64,000 bases of DNA from Sphingomonas naasensis (lineage in GTDB: Bacteria > Pseudomonadota > Alphaproteobacteria > Sphingomonadales > Sphingomonadaceae): contig NZ_SRXU01000004.1 in the NCBI RefSeq assembly GCF_004792695.1, positions 349,920 to 413,919 on the forward strand. The letters are read 5' to 3'. The position numbers were made by a program, and so were the translations under genes. The notes beneath the pieces were generated by a model. It was not told where the DNA came from, did not search any database, and saw only the letters and a list, made by a program, of their open reading frames with translations. Within the stretch, counting starts at the first letter, position 1; the number at the start of each line of letters is the position of its first letter. Shown piece after piece: positions 52,667 through 61,128 of this stretch.

Positions 52667-54430
52667 CTACAATCGGTCCATCCGCAGCCATTTGCGGTCG
52701 CCCGCCCAGGCGCGGGTGAGCGCGGCGTCGGTCGCTTTGGCCTCGGCGCGGTGGCCGAGCGCGCGCTCGCTCGCGGCGAGGCCGTAGAGCGCCCAGCCAT
52801 TGCCCGGCGACTGGACCAGCGCCGCGCGGAAGGCAGTGCGCGCCTCGTCGTAGCGCCGGGCCTGGAACAGCGCCGCGCCGAGCGACTGCTGCACCGGATA
52901 ATACCAGTAAGGCGGCTCGTTATAGGGGATGCGATCCTCGATCGCGATCGCCGCGCGATACTGTTTCGCGGCTTCGGCGAGCCGGCCATTGGCCTGGGCC
53001 CAGCGGGCCCGCGCCACCGATTCGGCGATCTGCACCAGATCGCGCGCCGGGCCGCCCTGATCGACCATCGGCTGCAGCGCATCGCCTTCGCGCAGGGCGC
53101 GCAGCTTCGCCATCTCGAGGTCGAAGCCCGCCCGGTTGCGCAGCCGCGCCTGCGCCGTCGCGCGGGCATAATGCCGCATCGCGACGGCATAGGGCAGCCG
53201 CGCGTCGGGCGCGCGCATCGCGAGGATCTGCGCCGGCGTGGCGAACTGCGCCGCGGCGAAATAGGGCGCGGCGCGGATCGCCTGGATCCACGCGATCCGC
53301 GCGGCGATCGCCGGATCGATCAGCGCCTCGAGCCGCTTCGCCTCGCGGATCGCGCTGCCCATGTCGCCCGCCATCTGCGCGGCGGCGACGATGAAATGGA
53401 CATTGTGCGGATAATAGCCGTAGCGGACGAGGCCCTGATCGCCGCTCGCCGCGATCCATTGCTCGTCGGCGCGCGCCGCGGCGATGTTGAGCCGCATCGC
53501 GTCCTGCCAGCGGCCGACGCGCAGATAGATGTGCGCCGGCATGTGGACGAGGTGCCCGGCTTCGGGCGCGAGCGGCGCCAGCCGGTCCGCGGCGGCCTCG
53601 GCCAGCTTCGGGTCGGGGCCGTTCTCCATCAGATGGATGTAGAGATGCGCGGCTTGCGGATGCTCGGCGTTGCGGGCGAGCACCGTCTCGACCAGCCGCA
53701 CCGCCTCGGCGATGCGCGGCTGCGGCGTCTGGCGGTCGGCGCTCCAATAGTCCCACGGGCGCGTGTCCATCGCGGCCTCGGCGGCGAGCAGGGCGAGATC
53801 GTCCTGCGCGGGATGCGCCCTCGCGGCGGCGAGCATCGCATCGGCATAGGCGGCGTCGAGCGCGGGCCGGGCGGCGCCCGGCGCGTCCGAATAGCGTTCG
53901 AGCATCGCCGCGGTCAGCGCCCGCTCGACCGGGGTGGCGCCGCCGGCGAGCAGATCGGCCCGGCGCGCGATCAGCAGCACCGCGGCGTTGGCGGAGGCGT
54001 CCATCGGCGCGTTGATGTTGGGGCCCTGCGCCATCGCTTCGCCCCACAGGCAGAGCGCGCAGGCGGGATCGAGCCGCTGCGCCTCGCGGAACGAGGCGAT
54101 CGCCGCGGCGTGATTGAAGCCATAGGCGAAGGACAGGCCCTGATCGAAATAGCGTTGGGCACGCGGGCTGGCGGTGGTGATCGGGAAATGGACCTTGCCC
54201 AGCCGATCGTAGAGCGGGATCGGGGTGTTCGGCCAGACCTGCCCGACCGCAGACGCCGCGATCAGCCGCGTGCGCATCGAATCGGGTCCGCTGGCGCCGC
54301 AGAGCCGCGCGAGCTGCCGGGTCGGATCGAGCAGGCGGAGCAGCTCGGGCGAATAGTCCGGGTCGGGCGCCGGGCTGAAGCTGGTCAGCGCGCCGGCGGC
54401 GAAAACGAGAGTCAGCACACGCTCGATCAT
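52667..54430 (-). CDS. Exported tetratricopeptide-repeat protein
   Basis: 587-residue exported protein of helical TPR-type repeats. A hydrophobic leader (MIERVLTLVFAAGALTS) precedes an irregular region and repeats beginning at FDQGLSFAYGFNHAAAIASF. Notable segments are HPQAAHLYIHLMENG and GHLVHMPAHIYLRVGRWQDA, a histidine-rich pattern recurring in this family, and RYDEARTAFRAALVQSPGNGWALYGLA near the end. The family is usually annotated only as TPR-repeat protein and I know no function. ATG 54430 is chosen for the leader; ATG 54478 is possible. It is followed by a repeat element. Confidence 0.85.
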   Translation of the reverse strand: MIERVLTLVFAAGALTSFSPAPDPDYSPELLRLLDPTRQLARLCGASGPDSMRTRLIAASAVGQVWPNTPIPLYDRLGKVHFPITTASPRAQRYFDQGLSFAYGFNHAAAIASFREAQRLDPACALCLWGEAMAQGPNINAPMDASANAAVLLIARRADLLAGGATPVERALTAAMLERYSDAPGAARPALDAAYADAMLAAARAHPAQDDLALLAAEAAMDTRPWDYWSADRQTPQPRIAEAVRLVETVLARNAEHPQAAHLYIHLMENGPDPKLAEAAADRLAPLAPEAGHLVHMPAHIYLRVGRWQDAMRLNIAAARADEQWIAASGDQGLVRYGYYPHNVHFIVAAAQMAGDMGSAIREAKRLEALIDPAIAARIAWIQAIRAAPYFAAAQFATPAQILAMRAPDARLPYAVAMRHYARATAQARLRNRAGFDLEMAKLRALREGDALQPMVDQGGPARDLVQIAESVARARWAQANGRLAEAAKQYRAAIAIEDRIPYNEPPYWYYPVQQSLGAALFQARRYDEARTAFRAALVQSPGNGWALYGLAASERALGHRAEAKATDAALTRAWAGDRKWLRMDRL

Positions 54431-54655
54431 CTGCACCACCACTTGCCCCGAGGGTGATCCTGCGATCCTGAATAGCATGTTCGACGCCGCGCGGCGCCTG
54501 TTTCCTTATGTCGGGGATCACGTAGGGGCTCGACCCAGGGCCGCGGCGTCAGCGGCGCTCGCATGGGGAACCGGAATGGTGCGGGGAAGCGATCGATGCG
54601 GGATGGCCGTGCGCCGCGTCACCGCTTCGCGCGCGGAGCGCGGCGGCGCGTACGA

Positions 54656-54844
54656 TTACTCGTCGAGTTTGATTGCCTCGCGCGCGGCGCGGCCGCGCTC
54701 GGTGCGTTCCTGCCGCTCGGCCATTTGCAGCCAGGCGGTCGCGGCGCGCAGGTTGCGGTCGCGGACATTGTCGAGCGTGGCTGCGTCGGCTTCGGCCCTG
54801 GCCTTGTCGGCATAGCCGCGCCAGGTGGTGGCGAGATCGGACAT
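54656..54844 (-). CDS. Small helical protein (62 aa), unknown function
   Basis: Encodes 62 residues from ATG 54844, behind GGAGG: MSDLATTWRGYADKARAEAD, AATLDNVRDRNLRAATAWLQ and a charged tail. The whole sequence is amphipathic helix, with no leader. It follows the cold-shock gene on the same strand with 67 bases between stop and start, and may be co-expressed with it. The good ribosome-binding site and helical periodicity support a real gene, but no domain is recognised. It could be a small stress protein. Confidence 0.65.
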   Translation of the reverse strand: MSDLATTWRGYADKARAEADAATLDNVRDRNLRAATAWLQMAERQERTERGRAAREAIKLDE

Positions 54845-54911
54845 GACGGGACCTCCGGAATCGGGGAGAGAGAAGCGCGGCGCCCCCGATCGGGGCGCCG
54901 CGCCGTTCCGG

Positions 54912-55121
54912 TCAGATCGCCTGGAGGTTGACCGCGGCCATCTTGCCCTTGCGGTCCGGCTCGAGATCATAGGTCACGCGCTGGTTCTGATCGAGCGTGC
55001 GCAGTCCGGCGCGCTCGACGGCGGTGATGTGGACGAACGCGTCCGGGCCGCCATTGTCGCTGGCGATGAAGCCATAGCCCTTGTCGGCGTTAAAGAACTT
55101 GACGGTGCCCTGCTGGGACAT
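54912..55121 (-). CDS. Cold-shock domain protein
   Basis: 69-residue nucleic-acid chaperone of the CspA family. GTVKFFNADKGYGFI carries RNP1 (KGYGFI) and DAFVHI is RNP2; the domain ends AVNLQAI. The start ATG 55121 is preceded by an AAGGAAATA stretch. The long intergenic region upstream is more AT-rich and would suit a structured 5' leader, but I cannot identify an element. It lies upstream of the 62-residue gene. Confidence 0.95.
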   Translation of the reverse strand: MSQQGTVKFFNADKGYGFIASDNGGPDAFVHITAVERAGLRTLDQNQRVTYDLEPDRKGKMAAVNLQAI

Positions 55122-55563
55122 GGGGTATTTCCTTCTGTGATCGGCGGGCCCCGTGCGGGCACACCTCGTGCTGCGGAGGCGAGGAGAAGGAAATAAGGAG
55201 CCGCAAAGCGCCAAAAGACCGTCTGATTGCGACTGTAGCGCAGTCCATATGGGCGCTGGCGCGCGCGATTGCGAGTCCCGCCGCACACCAGCCGGTCGTG
55301 CGGCGGGCGGTTTCGGTCGACGAGGCTTTGCGCGGGCGCGTCGCTCCGGCTCTTCGGGCGGGGGTTGCGGAAAGGGCGTGCAATGCGGACGTGGCTGGTG
55401 CTGGCGGGGGTGGCGGTGCTCGCGGCATGGGCGATGCGGCCCTCGCTGCTGCCGCCGGCGGCACGCGAATGCGCCGGGCCGATGCAGCGATAGCCATCCT
55501 TTTTGGTTCTTTTAATGTAGGATCTTGCCGTATATCTGGTTTGCTTCTCTTGCAGAGGAGCGA
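55122..55563. other. Long gap between cold-shock and terminase-like genes
   Basis: 442 bases without a firmly supported gene. It should hold the minus-strand promoter and leader of the cold-shock gene. At 55383-55493 a 36-codon reading frame is possible. Just before 55564 is an AT-rich tract (TTTTTGGTTCTTTTAATG and GTATATCTGG) that probably serves as promoter of the terminase-like gene, followed by GAGGAG. Confidence 0.5.
55383..55493 (+). CDS. Possible 36-residue single-span membrane peptide
   Basis: Reads MRTWLVLAGVAVLAAWAMR followed by PSLLPPAARECAGPMQR. GGAAAGG lies seven bases before the ATG. One hydrophobic segment of about 15 residues suggests a membrane peptide. It is short, has no known relative, and could be chance in GC-rich DNA. 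Confidence 0.3.
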   Translation: MRTWLVLAGVAVLAAWAMRPSLLPPAARECAGPMQR

Positions 55564-55566
55564 ATG

Positions 55567-56175
55567 ATGACCCGGCCGAACGGTCATTATCTTCCCGACC
55601 GCCGGCCGCGCGCCGACGGCTGGACCCCGGAGCGGCAGCGCAAGTTCCTTGCGACGCTGCGAACCAGCGGCGTGGTTCGCGACGCATGCCGGGCGGCGGG
55701 AATCTCGAGCACGTCGGCCTATCGGGTCCGCCGGCAGTCCGAGGCCTTCGCGGACGCGTGGAAGAAGGCGCAGGCGCGCGGTCTAGCCAATGTCGAGGAA
55801 GCGGCGTTCAAGCGCGCGGTGCTCGGCTGGGACGAAGTGGTGATGCGCGAAGGCAAGGAAGTCTCGCGCAAGAACCGCTATTCCGATTCGCTGCTCCAGC
55901 TGCTGCTCAAGCGCGGGGACCTCAAGGGCGCGCGGCAGGGAATGAGCCAGTCCGAGCTCGAGCTGATCGCCGAGGACGCGGCCAAGGCGGCGAAGGGCAG
56001 TTTCGTCCATGCGCGCGGCGCCGATTCGGCGCGGCTCCGGCTCGAGCAGAAGCTCGCCGAGATGGCGGCGCGGCTGATCGCGGGCACGACGGCGTGCCCG
56101 GCATGCGGCGGCAGCGGACGGATCGCTGCCGACGCCGACCCAGGCGATGTTGCGGGCGATGCGGGCGCCGCCTAG
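55567..56175 (+). CDS. Helix-turn-helix protein resembling phage terminase small subunits (orphan)
   Basis: 202-residue protein. An N-terminal helix-turn-helix (RQRKFLATLRTSGVVRDACR with AGISSTSAYRVRRQSEAF) is like the DNA-binding part of phage terminase small subunits; the middle has EAAFKRAVLGWDEVVMREGK and NRYSDSLLQLLLKRGDLKGA, the pattern of the same group; near the C-terminus CPACGGSG may bind zinc as half a site. No large subunit, portal or capsid gene is near, so it is not part of a recognisable prophage. Start ATG 55567 or 55564 follows GAGGAG. Function on a bacterial chromosome is unknown; a transcription factor role is possible. Confidence 0.72.
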   Translation: MTRPNGHYLPDRRPRADGWTPERQRKFLATLRTSGVVRDACRAAGISSTSAYRVRRQSEAFADAWKKAQARGLANVEEAAFKRAVLGWDEVVMREGKEVSRKNRYSDSLLQLLLKRGDLKGARQGMSQSELELIAEDAAKAAKGSFVHARGADSARLRLEQKLAEMAARLIAGTTACPACGGSGRIAADADPGDVAGDAGAA

Positions 56176-56198
56176 GCTCGCCGCCTGGGGAGGCGCGG

Positions 56199-56705
56199 AT
56201 GGGACAGCTCGAAATGGCGTGGCGCGGGGCGGTGGCGGCGATGCTGCTCGTCGCGGCGGGGCCGGCGCACGGCTTTTGCGGCGGCGTGACCCGGCTGATG
56301 ATGCCGATCGAATTCGCGCCCGGGAGCGCCGCGCTCGCCCCCGGGCTGGCGGCGCGCGTGCAGGGTTTCGCGCAGGCCCATGGCCCGGCGGCCGCCGATA
56401 TCGACAGCATCGCGGTGACGGTGATGGGCGATCTGGGGGAAGGCGCCGAATATGACGGCGCTTCGACCGAGGCGCGCGCGGCGGACAAGGCGCTTGCCGA
56501 GGCGCGGCTGGCGGCGATCCGCGCGCAGCTGGATCCGGGCAAGCCGATCACCGACGCGAAGCTGCGCGAGACGCGGCAGATCTTCACTGCGGAGGACGTC
56601 GCCAGGAATCCGATGCTCAACGATCGGGTGCGGGCGGGGCTGTTCCTGTCGATGATGGTGCCGCGGGGGCCGGTGAAAAAGGGGGAGCCGGTGCCGCTGT
56701 GCTGA
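56199..56705 (+). CDS. Exported protein, possibly OmpA-like fold, unknown function
   Basis: 168-residue exported protein. The leader (AWRGAVAAMLLVAAGPAHG) ends before FCGGVTRLMMPIEFAPGSAALAPGLAARVQGFAQ, which has the strand-helix opening of OmpA-like peptidoglycan-binding domains, but the NxxLSxxRA-type motif is not clear. Downstream it reads EARAADKALAEARLAAIRAQL. ATG 56199 follows GGGGAGG; ATG 56214 is possible. Its last 89 bases overlap the end of the convergent NhaC gene, so one of the two C-termini may be poorly constrained. Confidence 0.65.
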   Translation: MGQLEMAWRGAVAAMLLVAAGPAHGFCGGVTRLMMPIEFAPGSAALAPGLAARVQGFAQAHGPAAADIDSIAVTVMGDLGEGAEYDGASTEARAADKALAEARLAAIRAQLDPGKPITDAKLRETRQIFTAEDVARNPMLNDRVRAGLFLSMMVPRGPVKKGEPVPLC

Positions 56706-58179
56706 GCGCGGTCGCGGGAGCGGTGCGCAGGATGCGGAAGCCGGTATAGCCGAGCGCGAGCGTGACCAGCGGGCTGGCGAGGTTGAAGAAGCACCAGGGC
56801 AGATAGAGCATCGTCGGCACGCCGAGCACCACCGCCATATAGGCGCCGCACGAGTTCCACGGGATCAGCGGTGAGGTCACGCTGCCCGCGTCGCACACCG
56901 CGCGCGACAAATTGGTGCTGGCGAGGCCGCGCGCCTCGAACTCCTCGCGGAACATGCGCGCGGGTAGCACCACGGCGACATATTGATCGCCCGAGACGAG
57001 GTTGAGGCCGAGCGCGCTGCCCACCACGGTGGCGATCAGGCTGCCGGTCGAGCGCGCGCGGAGCAGCACCGGCGCGATCAGCTTCGCCAGCAGGCCGAAC
57101 TCGTCGAGCAGGGTGCCGAACACCAGCGCGCCGAGGATCAGCCAGATGGTGAGCAGCATCGAATCCATGCCCCCGCGCGACAACAGGCCGTCGACCATCG
57201 GGATTCCCGAATTGGCCTCGAAGCCATTGGCCAGCGCGAGCCAGCCGGCTTTGACGAAGACGAGCGGGCCGGCCACGTGCGATTCGGCGACGAAGCGCAG
57301 CATCGCCTCGGGCTGGGTGAAGGGCGCGAGTGCGGCGGCGAGCAGCGCGGACAGCATGATCGCGATCGAGGCGGGCGTCTTGCGCAGCGACAGGATCACC
57401 AGCAGCAGCAGCGGCAGCAGATTGAACGGCGTGATCCAGAACAGCCGGTCGAGCGCGCTCAGCTCGGAGGTGATCACGTTCTTGTCGAGCCCTTCGGTGC
57501 CGTCGGTGAGCCCGAGCATCGCGAACATCAGGATCGCGAAGATCAGCGCCGGGATCGAGCTCCACGCCTGCTGGCGCAGATGGCTATAGATGTCGGTTCC
57601 GGTGAGCTGGGCCGAAAGGATCGCGGTTTCCGAGAGCGGCGACAATTTCTCGCCGACATAGCAGCCCGAAATCACCGCGCCCGCGGTGATAACCGGCGAG
57701 ACGCCGACAAGCGTCGCGAGGCCGACCAGCCCGACGCCCATCGTTCCGGCGGTGGTCCAGCTGCTGCCGATCCCCATCGAGATGATCCCGCAGACGAGCA
57801 GCGCGGCGAAGTAGAACCAGTTGGGATGGATCACGTGCATGCCGTAATAGACCAGCGTCGGGATCGTCCCCGCCATGTTCCACGCGCCGATCAGCGCGCC
57901 GACCGCGAACAGGATGAAGATCGCGCCGACCACCGAGGCGACGCCGCGGGCGCCGGCCTCGGCGATCGCTTCCCACGAATGGCCGTTCTTCATGAGGATG
58001 AAGGCGGTCACCATCGCGGCGAGCAGCAGGCCGAGCTGGATCGGGCCGTTGATCGCGTCGAGCCCGAACAGCGCGACCGAGCTCATGATCATCGCCGCGA
58101 GCAGAATCAGCGGCGCGATCGCGTCGAACCATGAAGGCGGCCGGATCGGCGGCGGCGACTGCCGGACTGGCTCGGACAT
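56617..58179 (-). CDS. nhaC: Na+/H+ antiporter NhaC
   Basis: 520-residue inner-membrane antiporter with about twelve helices. Family markers: ILMKNGHSWEAIAEAGARG, ISMGIGSSWTTAGTMGVG, VISGCYVGEKLSPLSETAILSAQL and GLNLVSGDQYVAVVLPARMF. It exchanges Na+ for H+ (some members malate for lactate). ATG 58179 follows AAAGG and places the first helix at about 22; earlier in-frame starts add unconserved sequence. The C-terminal tail after the last helix is alanine/proline-rich (TAPATALSTAAPAPPF) and runs 89 bases into the convergent upstream gene, which is unusual. Confidence 0.9.
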   Translation of the reverse strand: MSEPVRQSPPPIRPPSWFDAIAPLILLAAMIMSSVALFGLDAINGPIQLGLLLAAMVTAFILMKNGHSWEAIAEAGARGVASVVGAIFILFAVGALIGAWNMAGTIPTLVYYGMHVIHPNWFYFAALLVCGIISMGIGSSWTTAGTMGVGLVGLATLVGVSPVITAGAVISGCYVGEKLSPLSETAILSAQLTGTDIYSHLRQQAWSSIPALIFAILMFAMLGLTDGTEGLDKNVITSELSALDRLFWITPFNLLPLLLLVILSLRKTPASIAIMLSALLAAALAPFTQPEAMLRFVAESHVAGPLVFVKAGWLALANGFEANSGIPMVDGLLSRGGMDSMLLTIWLILGALVFGTLLDEFGLLAKLIAPVLLRARSTGSLIATVVGSALGLNLVSGDQYVAVVLPARMFREEFEARGLASTNLSRAVCDAGSVTSPLIPWNSCGAYMAVVLGVPTMLYLPWCFFNLASPLVTLALGYTGFRILRTAPATALSTAAPAPPFSPAPAAPSSTGTAPPAPDR

Positions 58180-58337
58180 TCTGCCCTTTCCGGGCGCCAT
58201 GCGCGTGGGCGCCCCGATCGCCTCATGCGACGCGCGTGACGCAAGCGCAGTCGGCAATTCCCCCGGATTCGCCAAGGGAGGACCGGTAGCCGCTCCGCGA
58301 TTCCGTGCTAGCAGGAGGCGGAAGGGAAGGAGAGCGG

Positions 58338-59390
58338 ATGGGGATCGCGAGTTTTGCGCTGGCGCTCGCCGCGGCGCTGCAGACGACGCCGGGGGTTCCG
58401 CAGGCGGCGCCCGGCCCCCGGCCCGCGATGCCCGCGCCGGTGCCGCCGGCGTGCCGCCGGGTCGGCGAGGCGGCGTTCCTGCGGATCGACGCGCAGGCGG
58501 CGGCGCGGCTGGCGGAGATCGGGCTCGACCGCGCGGCGATCTTCGAGCGCATGGCCGAGACGTCGATCCCCGAGACGATGGGCTGCTGGGCGATGCCGGT
58601 CGGCAATTTCGACAGCCAGCTGATCTCGGTGGGGATGAGCCAGTGGAACTACGGCACGGGCAGCCTCCAGCCGGTGCTCAAGGCGTGGAAGAAGGCGCTC
58701 GGCGGCAAGTTCGGACGGACCCGCAAGGCGCTGGCGCCGGTCTATGGCAAACTGCTCTTCTCGCGCGATTGCCTGAAGGTGCCGGTGCGCGACAAATGCC
58801 GCGCCGGGATTCTGACGGCGCACGGGGCCGACGGCAGGCTCAACCCGACGATGCTCGCCGAGCTGACCGCGATCTTCGAGAGCGATGCGATGCTGCAGGT
58901 GCAGACCGACGCCTATGTCGCGCTGCTGATGGCGGTGCGCGCCGACCTGTTGCGCGTGTTCGCGGGGCAGCCGATCACGATGCGCAAGGTGCGCTGGGCG
59001 ATCGACACCAAGGTGCAGCAGGGCTTCTTTCCCATCGACGAGGACCTTGCGCGGCTGCGGACGAAGCTCGCGGCGATGCCCGAGGCCGAGCGCTGGGACC
59101 GGCTGCGCGCGATCTTCGCCTGGTATGAGGCGCTGTCGCGGACGATCGACCAGGATGGCGTCGCCCGCGACTGGGCGTGGAACGTCGCGCAGTGGCGCTG
59201 CATGATCGACCGGGGGCGGATCGACGCCGAGCAATATGAGATGCTCCATCTGACCTTCCTGCGCAGCCGCACCGCGGTGGGGAACAGCGGCCGGTGGCAG
59301 GCGCTCACCTTCTCGCGTCGGGGCAAGATCATCCTCGGCATCGGCAGCGTGAGCGGGAAGCGCGACGGAGATTGCCTCGGCGGCGGTTGA
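58338..59390 (+). CDS. Exported protein with a lysozyme-like QWNYGTGSLQP motif
   Basis: 350-residue exported protein. A leader (GIASFALALAAALQT) and proline-rich stretch precede the domain. Key segment: GMSQWNYGTGSLQP, preceded by an acidic SIPETMGCWAM and followed by helical sequence; the QWNxGxGxLQP pattern recalls lysozyme-like or chitosanase-like muralytic domains seen in phage and bacteria. Cysteines at CRAG, NDC-type CLK and CMID positions may form disulfides. ATG 58338 follows AAGGAG. A peptidoglycan-active role is inference from the motif; no catalytic acid can be firmly named. Confidence 0.62.
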   Translation: MGIASFALALAAALQTTPGVPQAAPGPRPAMPAPVPPACRRVGEAAFLRIDAQAAARLAEIGLDRAAIFERMAETSIPETMGCWAMPVGNFDSQLISVGMSQWNYGTGSLQPVLKAWKKALGGKFGRTRKALAPVYGKLLFSRDCLKVPVRDKCRAGILTAHGADGRLNPTMLAELTAIFESDAMLQVQTDAYVALLMAVRADLLRVFAGQPITMRKVRWAIDTKVQQGFFPIDEDLARLRTKLAAMPEAERWDRLRAIFAWYEALSRTIDQDGVARDWAWNVAQWRCMIDRGRIDAEQYEMLHLTFLRSRTAVGNSGRWQALTFSRRGKIILGIGSVSGKRDGDCLGGG

Positions 59391-59448
59391 GGTCTTGGAA
59401 CCGGGCGCCGGCGGGTCCATTAGGGGGCATCGGTCAAGGGAGTAGGCG

Positions 59449-59979
59449 ATGAAGAGCGTTGCGATGGTGGCGGTGGCGGCCGCGGCGGTGCTGGGCGGGT
59501 GCGCGACGCCCGAGCAGAATGCCCGGTACATGGCGGGGCATTTCCGCGCCCAGGCGGACATCACCAATCCCGCGGGGGAGAAGATCGGCACCGCGATCGC
59601 CGAGGAAGTCGACGGCGCGATCCGGGTGATGATCGAGGCGGGCAACCTTCCTGCCGGCGAGCACGGCACCCATATCCACACGGTCGGCAAGTGCGAGGGA
59701 CCCGATTATGCCAGCGCCGGCGGGCACTGGAACCCGACCACCCACCAGCATGGCCGCGAGAATCCGGCGGGTCCGCATGCCGGCGACATGCCCAACCTCA
59801 ACATCGGCGCGAGCGGCCGCGACCGGACGATCTTCACCCTGCCCGGGGGCACCTTTGAGGGGCTGCTCGACCAGGACGGCGCGGCGATCGTAATCCACGC
59901 CAATGCCGACGACTACAAGACCGACCCCTCGGGCAATTCGGGCGGCCGGATCGCCTGCGGCGTGTTCCAGGCGATGTGA
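59449..59979 (+). CDS. sodC: Cu/Zn superoxide dismutase, lipoprotein
   Basis: Periplasmic or membrane-anchored dismutase of 176 residues. Lipobox LGGC with Cys18, then the beta-barrel SOD domain. Metal ligands are present: His75 and His77 (HGTHIH), His93, bridging His in THQHG (99/101), His110 and Asp113 (HAGDMPN), and a disulfide Cys82 with the late Cys in IACGVF. The C-terminus GNSGGRIACGVFQ is the family end. It protects against external superoxide. It follows the lysozyme-like gene by 58 bases and is convergent with the HdeD-like gene. Confidence 0.95.
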   Translation: MKSVAMVAVAAAAVLGGCATPEQNARYMAGHFRAQADITNPAGEKIGTAIAEEVDGAIRVMIEAGNLPAGEHGTHIHTVGKCEGPDYASAGGHWNPTTHQHGRENPAGPHAGDMPNLNIGASGRDRTIFTLPGGTFEGLLDQDGAAIVIHANADDYKTDPSGNSGGRIACGVFQAM

Positions 59980-60054
59980 GGCCGGGCGCGGGGGCGCGAT
60001 CCGGGGACGGAGCGCGCAGCCCCGCGCGAACCGGCGCCGAGGCGCCGTCCGCGC

Positions 60055-60615
60055 TCAGGCCGCCTGATCGGCGGCCCGTGCTTCCTTCTGTTCTTCCTTG
60101 TCGCGGTCCCGAAAGGCGAACGCGCCGAGAAAGGCCGCGTCGGCGATCAGTTCGAGCCCCAGCACCACGCCGATGAAGCCCGCCGAGACCGCCGCCCAGT
60201 TGAACAGCACCAGCAACCCCATCCCCACCGAGATCGCGCCCGCGCCGAGGAAAATCAGGAAATAGCGCGACCGGCGCAGGTCGAGCACCGTCAGCAGCTT
60301 GGCGGCGCCGCCGCCGACCAGCACCAGCGCGAAGAGGAAGGACAGGCCGATCGGTCCCACCGTGCGCGGGTCGCCGAACTTCATGCTGAGCCCGGCATAG
60401 GCGAGAAACACGCCGACCAGACCGGGCAGGATCATCGTCAACGGCCGTCGCCGTTTGCGCAGCACCACGCCCAGAAGATAGATCGCGCCGGCGCCCAGCA
60501 GCAGCCAGGGAATGATTCCCGCCACGAGGCCGGTGACGCTCACCGGATTGAACAGCACGTAAAGCCCGAGCGCGGCCAACACGCCCGCCAGCACCGCCTG
60601 CACCTGCCACTTCAT
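60055..60615 (-). CDS. HdeD-like (DUF308) membrane protein
   Basis: 186-residue inner-membrane protein with six helices in paired repeats, as in HdeD/DUF308: AVLAGVLAALGLYVLFNP, VAGIIPWLLLGAGAIYLLGV, GLVGVFLAYAGL, FLFALVLVGGGAAKLL, YFLIFLGAGAISVGMGLLVL and GFIGVVLGLELIADAAF. HdeD is linked to acid stress in enterobacteria, but most members are uncharacterised. A charged C-terminal tail (RDRDKEEQKEARAADQ) is cytoplasmic. It is the last of the minus-strand genes here; 98 bases separate it from the small membrane-protein gene upstream. Confidence 0.82.
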   Translation of the reverse strand: MKWQVQAVLAGVLAALGLYVLFNPVSVTGLVAGIIPWLLLGAGAIYLLGVVLRKRRRPLTMILPGLVGVFLAYAGLSMKFGDPRTVGPIGLSFLFALVLVGGGAAKLLTVLDLRRSRYFLIFLGAGAISVGMGLLVLFNWAAVSAGFIGVVLGLELIADAAFLGAFAFRDRDKEEQKEARAADQAA

Positions 60616-60713
60616 GGGCTTCGCCTCCCACTACGAGCGACCATGGTGCTGGGGTCATGGCGCTCCCGCAATCGGGACAAACCCTCCGCTGCCCCAACCG
60701 GAAGCATGGACGA

Positions 60714-61112
60714 CTAGCGGCGGCTTCCATAGCCGGAGAGCAGGACGAGCAGCACGGCGAGGACGCCCGTGCGGAACAGCCATTCGCTCAGCCCGCCATT
60801 CTCCGGATCGAGAAGATGGTGCCAGAAACGCGGTTCGATGAAGCCGGCGATCGCGGCGAAAGCGGACACTGCGCTCACGATCAGGAGCCACGCTGCTCCC
60901 TTCGCGATGGTGATCGAAACGGCGAGCACCACCACGCAGGTCACCCATTGCAGGAGTGCCAATATCAGAACCAGCAGGAGCGCTTCGCCCCTGCTGAAAT
61001 GGATATAGCTGCCGGGATGGCCGAATATGTCGGCGAGGATCACAGCCAGATAGGGCAGCACCGCCAGCGACGCCGCGGCGAGCGTTGCTCTCGACGGCGG
61101 CGGGATCGTCAT
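60714..61112 (-). CDS. Small four-helix membrane protein, unknown function
   Basis: 132-residue inner-membrane protein with four hydrophobic segments: LAAASLAVLPYLAVILADIF, ALLLVLILALLQWVTCVVVL, GAAWLLIVSAVSAFAAIAGF and WLFRTGVLAVLLVLLSG. It starts 16 bases after the CPBP gene stop and is probably in its operon. No family is recognised. Pairing of a CPBP protease with a small membrane protein is common in toxin-immunity or signalling loci, but nothing else supports that here. Confidence 0.65.
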   Translation of the reverse strand: MTIPPPSRATLAAASLAVLPYLAVILADIFGHPGSYIHFSRGEALLLVLILALLQWVTCVVVLAVSITIAKGAAWLLIVSAVSAFAAIAGFIEPRFWHHLLDPENGGLSEWLFRTGVLAVLLVLLSGYGSRR

Positions 61113-61128
61113 GGGCCGGGCCGTTCGA

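Noticed and set aside
51220..53190. In-frame extension upstream of the TonB receptor giving a 1594-codon protein
   Set aside because: The signal peptide at 51219 marks the true start; the extension is opposite the DUF3011 and TPR regions and has low-complexity content.
55564..58179. Prophage remnant around the terminase-like gene
   Set aside because: No integrase, portal, capsid, tail or lysis genes, and no attachment-site repeats or tRNA nearby.
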